Assembly (NCBI RefSeq): GCF_954871325.1
Contig: NC_088775.1
Span: 62,473,561 to 62,537,560, forward strand
Origin: Gordionus sp. m RMFG-2023
Taxonomy: Eukaryota > Nematomorpha > Gordioida > Chordodea > Parachordodidae
Direction of reading: 5' to 3'
Length of the DNA stretch: 64,000 nt
Shown: piece after piece, positions 58,700-64,000 of the stretch
How the letters are laid out: the number at the start of each line of letters is the position of its first letter
How positions within the stretch are numbered: the first letter of the stretch is position 1
The notes under the pieces: generated by a model
What the model saw: the letters and a program-made list of their open reading frames with translations, nothing else
The model's database searches: none
Told to the model about the DNA's origin: nothing
Program-made: the position numbers and the translations under genes

Positions 58700-58822
58700 G
58701 TCTCATGAGCCGACCCATCATGTCGGCTTGGTGGGTCGGCCTGCTGGGTCTGCTTGCTGGGTCTGCTTGTTGGGTCGTCCTGCTGGGTTGGCCTGCTGGG
58801 TTGGCTAACTCGGTCAAAAAAA
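58700..58822. repeat. GC-rich minisatellite
   Basis: About eight units of GCCTGCTGGGTC(G/T)G-type sequence, 14-17 bases each, strikingly GC-rich for this window. It directly follows the start of the hAT-G open stretch and may be an expanded GC-block MITE. Confidence 0.8.
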
Positions 58823-58854
58823 TATATATTGAAAATTAAACCAGTTTGTTTTAA

Positions 58855-60605
58855 TCCGGGTTCAATGTTTTTGATATTAGAAAGATGTTGAAAAATCTTT
58901 GGTTCTAGTAATAAATTGTCACTGTTTTAATATCTTATTCCACGAGGAAAAAATAAATTGTAAATTTTTTTTAAAACATATCTTAAGCCTAGTTAAAAGT
59001 TTTAGATACTAGAATGATGTTCTAAAACCTTTGGGACTAGTAATAAATGGACACTGCCATTATTCCACGAGGAAACAATAAATGTGTAAATTAAAAAAAA
59101 ATTTAGGCCTAGTTTATGGTTTTTGATATTAGAAAGATGTCCTAAAACTTTTGGGTTAGTAATAAATCGCCACTATCATTATATTTTACCCCACGGGGAA
59201 AAATAATTATGAAAATTTTTTTAAATTTTGTTTAAGCCTAGTTAAAAGTTTTTGATACTGGAAAGATATCCATAAACTTTTGGGTCTAGTAATAAATTGG
59301 CACTATCATTATATTTTACTCCACGAGGAAAAAAATTTATGATTTTTTTTAAAATGTTGTTTAAAGCCTTTATGAAAGTTTTTTATTTATGGTAAAAACG
59401 TGTTCTAAAATATCAAGTCTAATAATAAATTGGGACTGCATTTTATTGTGTTCCTCGAGGAAAGAAAGAAATTTTTTAAAACGTTGTTTTAAGTTAAATT
59501 AAGCGTTTTTGATACTAAAAAGATGTTCAAATACCTCTGAATCTAGTAATAAATTGGCACTGCCATTATATTTTACTCCAAGAGGAAAAAATATGTTAAA
59601 ATTTTTAAAAAAATTATTTTAAGGGTAGTTTAAAGTTTTTCATACTAAAGAGATGTTCTAAAACTTTTGGGTCTAGTAATAAATTAGCACATCCACTATA
59701 TTTTACCACGAGGGAAAAAATTATGCATTTTTTTAAGTTGTTTTAAACCTTTAAATATTATGTATTAGAAAGATGTTCAAGAACCTTTGGGTCTAGTAAT
59801 GAATGGCCACTACAATTATATTTTACTCCAGGAGAAAAAAATAAATGTTAAAATTTTTTTAAAATTTATTTTAAGCGTAGTTTAAAGTTATTTATACTAG
59901 AGAGATGTTCTAAAACTTTTGAATATAGTAATAAATTGGCACTTCCACTATATTTCACCACGAGGAACAAAATTATAAAAAAAAATTAAAATTTTGTCTT
60001 AAGCCTAGTTAAAATTTTAATGCCAAAAAATGTTCTAAAACTTTTGGGTTTAGTAATTATCACTGTTATTATAATTTAGTTAACGAGGAAAAAATTATGA
60101 AAATTTTATAAAACTTTGTTTTTATCCTAGTTAATAGTTTTTAATATTGAAAAGATGTCCAAAACTTTTATGTTTATAAATAAATTTATAGTGCCATTTT
60201 TCTAAACTCCATGTGTGAAATGTAAAATGATAAAAAAAACTATTTCTTTATGTTAGAACCCATTAAAAAGTTTCTGATATTATAAAGATTTTGTTAAACC
60301 TTTGGAGCATTAATATGGTGTCACTGCCATTATAATTTATTCGACGACGAAAAATTTTATTTTAGATCTTTGTTTTAAGTTTATTTATATAAATTTGATA
60401 TTGGAAAGATGTTTTAAAACTTTTGGGTTAATTAAGTAATTTCTAATTTCATTACTTTTTAACTTCACGCATAAAAATCTAGAAATAAAAATACTTGTTT
60501 TGAGCCATTCAAAAAGTTTTTGATATTAGAAAAATATTCTAAGCCTTAGGGTCTCGTCAAATTTTGATACTGTTATTATTTTATTCTTTTTTTTTAACTT
60601 GGGTT
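58855..60605. repeat. Tandem array of about 14 units of about 126 bp
   Basis: Each unit contains GTTTTTGATATTAGAAAGAT, GTTCTAAAACTTTTGGGTCT, AGTAATAAATTGGCACT and, later, CCACGAGGAAAAAAT and TTTTAAGCCTAGTTAAA. Units diverge steadily towards the right end. No open frame or inverted ends were recognised. Confidence 0.92.
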
Positions 60606-61574
60606 GAGGGTATAAAATATGAGTAGTATATCATTTGAAACTATTTAGGAGATTGGTAGTTAATAAGAAAAGACGGGACATGTTCAGCAATGATCCCATT
60701 TTTTAACTTACGGCATTCGGATAAATGAATTTTCCCTAATTTTAAAATTTGCTAAATTTCTTTTATATAATTACTATAGATATTTTACATCAAATTTGGA
60801 AAATTTGAAACACAAGATTATAATTATTTGATTTAAGATCTTGGAAATGATTTTAACAAATTTTGAACTATTTTTTATAATTTATGAGTTTTACAAACAT
60901 TTAATATATTTACATATTATTTAAATCACGAGTTGATTCTGCCATAATATGCCAATTTATATGTTTCATTCATTCGTAATATTAGTGTATTTAAATTACA
61001 TACATGCAATTCTCGGACGTCACTTATTCATTCATATGAAGTTACATCATTAAAATAACAATGTTCCCCTTATATCTGTTAGGTATTGAACCTTACAAAT
61101 TATTATATTCATAAATATCTATATATATAATCAATAAAAAACTTATCATCAATATCTATAATATGTAATCATAAATCATAATAAATTACCACTGCTTCAT
61201 TATAAATTATAATTTAAAATTGATTTTTTTTCTTTGGTAATTGTGTGAATGACTTATCCAAAAGCATAGTATTCGTGCTTAAAAATATTATCATAGACAA
61301 AATTTTGAAACATTTAGATCTTAAGAGATGCTACTAATTAGGAATTAAATTATTATGAACCCCTCTCCCTTTCTTTTTGGAAATTATAATAACAATTTTT
61401 AATTTATAAGATATCTTTAGAATTATTTATTTATCGTAAATAGGCTCTTTTACATTTTATAAGTAAAAAATTTTCAAATACAAAATATATAATACGCCAC
61501 ATTTTCAATATCTTTATTATTTTCATAAATAAAAAATAAAAATTTATATTCATAAAATAAATTACATAAAATAT
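60606..61574. other. AT-rich noncoding DNA
   Basis: No gene or repeat with a partner in the window was recognised. Confidence 0.4.
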
Positions 61575-61735
61575 ACTTCGCGCAAATTTAAAATATCCCA
61601 CGAATTCACACATAGACAATGTTTCAAAGTTGTCGCTGACATTCGATTCCTTTTCTTAGTAATAGTGGCGCCGGCCTTAGAAAAAATACGTTAACTGGCT
61701 ACGGACGTAGATTGTTGGGATAAGTAATCTTTGGC
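61575..61735 (-). pseudogene. hAT transposase C-terminal remnant (hAT-H)
   Basis: The minus strand reads RIFSKAGATITKKRNRMSAT then a short TLKHCL and NSWDIL stretch before a stop. This matches the dimerisation motif of ZBED-type hAT transposases (PSERVFSKAGxxxxxxRNRLxPxxxxxLLFLNS). Only this segment is legible; it is a different subfamily from hAT-C, -D and -G. Confidence 0.75.
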
Positions 61736-61784
61736 CATTGTCAAGAGCTTTGGAAAACGTTTCGAGTTTCTACACCACCAATCC

Positions 61785-61910
61785 TCCCTACCAATTCGTA
61801 TCTTCACTAATGAAAGATCTTTTTCAACTTTAAAAAGGTTAATCTATTTTAGAGATACAACCGGTAAAAAACATTTAAATGTAACCCTAGGAGATTATTA
61901 TAGATAAAAA
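61785..61910 (+). pseudogene. hAT transposase C-terminal remnant (hAT-I)
   Basis: The plus strand reads LPIRIFTNERSFSTLKRLIY then FRDTTGKKHLN, matching the DUF4371-type hAT tail (LPVxTATNERSFSTLRRLKTYLRxTTGxxRL). It faces the hAT-H remnant across about 50 bases, so two unrelated hAT 3' ends converge here. Confidence 0.75.
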
Positions 61911-62049
61911 TTTGATTCTAAATGAATTATTCATATCTCAAAGAAAAGTAACCTCATAATCAAATTTTTTCATAAAAGGAATTTTTAATTATAACATTTA
62001 TATAATTTTTGTATTAACTTATAAAATTTATGAAATTAATCAGGGTTGG

Positions 62050-62095
62050 CAAGTCGGTCAATTGACCTGGTCAAACACTCTAAAAAAATCTGAAG
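62050..62095. repeat. Possible truncated hAT end
   Basis: CAGGGTTGGCAAGTCGGTCA has the look of a hAT terminus, but no partner end or target duplication is present before the foldback copy begins. Confidence 0.3.
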
Positions 62096-62109
62096 AAAAA
62101 AATATTAAA

Positions 62110-64000
62110 AATATAGCTCCGTGAAGTTGGCCGAACATTTGTAAGCACTAACGATGAATCATATGTCATTTTTTAGTATTCGTTAGTGCTTATTTGTGCT
62201 TCAATCTGTATAGTAGGCGAATTTAAGGAAAAAAAGTTATAAGCAAAAATAAAAATTTGTGCCAACTTCACGCTTAAAAATTGATTGAAAGCATTAACGA
62301 TGAAACTTATATCATTCTTTAGTGCTTTGTTAGTAGAGGTTAGTGCTTCAATCACTTTTGTTGCCGAATTTAAGAATAAAAAGTTATTGGCGAAAAAAAC
62401 AAAAATAAACAAATATTGGCGACGTGCCAAAATAAAAACTAGAGTAGTACTAAACATCCGGTTTTCGCCATTATTTAGTAGCAAATTTGAATTCCATAAT
62501 TAATTTGGTTAACCGCCATATGGAAAAAAAGTTATTAGCTAAATAAAAATTATGACGTCACGATTTAAGCGTGAAGTTGGCCGAACTTTTGGAAGCACTA
62601 ACGATGAAACTTATATCATTCTTTAATGCTTCGTTAGTAGAGGTTAGTGCTTCAATCACTTTTGTTGCCGAATTTTAGAATATATTGGCGAAAAGAACAA
62701 AAATAAACAAATATTGGCGACGTGCCAAAACAAAAACTAGAGTAGTACTAAACATCCGGTTTTCGCCATTATTTAGTGCTTAATTAATGTATTTAAATTC
62801 CGTTATTAATTTAGTTAACCGCCATATGGAAAAAAAGTTATTAACTAAATAAAAATTATGACGTCACGATTAAAGCGTGAAGTTGGCCGAACTTTTGGAA
62901 ACACTAACGATGAAACTTATATCATTCTTTAGTGCTTCGTTAGTAGAGGTTAGTGCTTCAATCACTTTGCCGAATTTAAGAATAAAAAGTTATTGGCGAA
63001 AAAAACAAAAATAAACAAATATTGGCGACGTGCCAAAATAAAAACTAGAGTAGTACTAAACATCCGGTTTTAGCCATTATTTAGTGCTTAATTAGCAAAT
63101 TTGAATTCCATAATTAATTTGGTTAACCGTCTTTGTAAAAATTGTAATACGCTAAAGAAATGTTTAAAAATCAAATTATGCCAGAAAATTATCAAAGCAA
63201 TAACGATGAAATTTATATCCTTCTTTAGGGCTTCCTTAGTAGAGGTTAATTCTTTAATCACCTTTGTAGCCGAATTTAAGAATAAAAAGTTATTTGCGAA
63301 AAAAACAAAAATAAACAAATAATGGCGACGTGCCAACGCAAAAACTATAGTAATACCAAACATCCGGTTTTCGCCATTATTTAGTGCTCAATTAGTAAAT
63401 TTGAATTCCGTAATTAATTTGGTTAACCGTCTTTATAAAAAATTGTAATACACTAAGGATTATGAAAATATATAAAATTATAAAATATGTAATAAAACCT
63501 AATTAAAAAATTATAATTTATAAATTTATAAATATATAATTAAAAATAAAATTCTATAATTGAGTCCCCAAAAAAGAACAATAATTGTGTCTAAAAATTT
63601 CTATTTGAATTTTTTGTCGAATAAAAAGAAATTCTCTGGGTTCATTTGTGAAAAGTCGTATTTTATTACGCAGATTTTTTAAAAACATAAATGTGGAAGG
63701 CGAAAAATGCCCGTTAGTAGAAGTCACTACTGGAGTGAATATGAAGTTTTTAAAATTTTTGTATTTGTTTGTCTTTTTAATTTCTGCCTGTGTTATTAAA
63801 TTGAAATTTATGTTTGAAGGGAATGATGAGACACACGTGTAGTCCCAATTATGGTTGTCATACCATCAGGTCTTAAACCATCTACTTGAAATAAATTTAA
63901 TGGTTCAAGATTGTTTGTAATGTGTGCAGCTGTTAGGCATCTATTTATTATATGGTTTACAGCTGAGTGTTGATTTATTAATCAAATGTGGGAAATTCTG
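62110..64000. mobile_element. Foldback-like element, second copy (cut by window edge)
   Basis: The arm 62110-63440 contains about five units; GAAGTTGGCCGAAC recurs at 62573 and 62878, a 305-bp period. Each unit carries AGCACTAACGATGAAA, GGTTAGTGCTTCAATCACTT, GGCGACGTGCC and AGTAGTACTAAACATCCGG. The centre begins at about 63450 and matches 44560-45130. The inverted arm expected to the right lies outside the window. Confidence 0.7.
63550..63842 (-). pseudogene. Conserved coding-like tail, second copy
   Basis: Homologue of 44640-44936. The minus strand reads NFIFTPVVTSTNGHFSPST, then FLKNLRNKIRLFTNEPREFL, RQKIQIEIF and CSFLGTQL before a stop. Here the tail runs without the stop present in the first copy, which makes the minus strand the likelier ancestral coding strand. 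The plus-strand alternative frame (63648-63842) is also retained but has a different C-terminus from copy 1. Confidence 0.4.

Noticed and set aside
62285-62503. Open frames such as the 72-103-codon stretches in the foldback arms on both strands
   Set aside because: They recur because the arm units recur, shift frame between units and have no recognisable domain.

Overview
This window is repeat-dominated, very AT-rich nuclear DNA from an invertebrate-like metazoan. That reading rests on RTE-type LINE reverse transcriptase, Ty3/gypsy elements, at least ten hAT transposons or fragments of several families, minimal GT-AG introns of 43 and 50 nt inside one hAT transposase gene, and a metazoan-type YKT6 gene. 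I cannot name the clade. There is no bacterial gene, operon or CRISPR array. Only one host gene is convincing: the v-SNARE YKT6 (33609-34220, minus), which is intronless and has an unusual C-terminus.

Layout. 975-14296: one old hAT transposon (called hAT-D here, minus strand) split by a 5'-truncated RTE LINE (1127-3259, 15-bp target duplication), a young Ty3/gypsy element (4015-9846) and a second hAT (hAT-E, 11325-13642, perfect 8-bp duplication). 14312-18130: a MITE with a perfect target duplication, a decayed LINE and noncoding DNA. 18139-21627: hAT-A, carrying a hAT-B end, the 3' part of another hAT (hAT-J) and a GC-rich MITE inside hAT-J. 22109-23374: a hAT-B copy with its own nested MITE. 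25910-32868: an old LTR-element fossil split by hAT-C (26906-30803), which itself holds a hAT-A relative in its first intron. 33609-34220: YKT6. 34470-41000: AT-rich repeats, hAT-F (35222-36069), a deleted hAT-D relative (about 36617-38643) and a 56-bp tandem array. 41090-43267: a very young, small, non-coding LTR element. 43540-47085: a foldback-like element with inverted arms built of repeats of roughly 300 bp; a second copy runs from 62110 off the right edge. 47086-57913: an 11-kb satellite (about 82-bp monomer) with a duplicated higher-order block of about 3.49 kb. 57914-61920: hAT remnants, a GC-rich minisatellite and an array of about 14 copies of a roughly 126-bp repeat.

Apart from YKT6, nothing here works as a pathway. 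The content is a stratigraphy of mobile-element insertions, many datable relative to each other from target duplications and nesting. Family names (hAT-A to hAT-J) are local labels. Coordinates of elements with stated target duplications were read base by base; edges given as 'about' are approximate.
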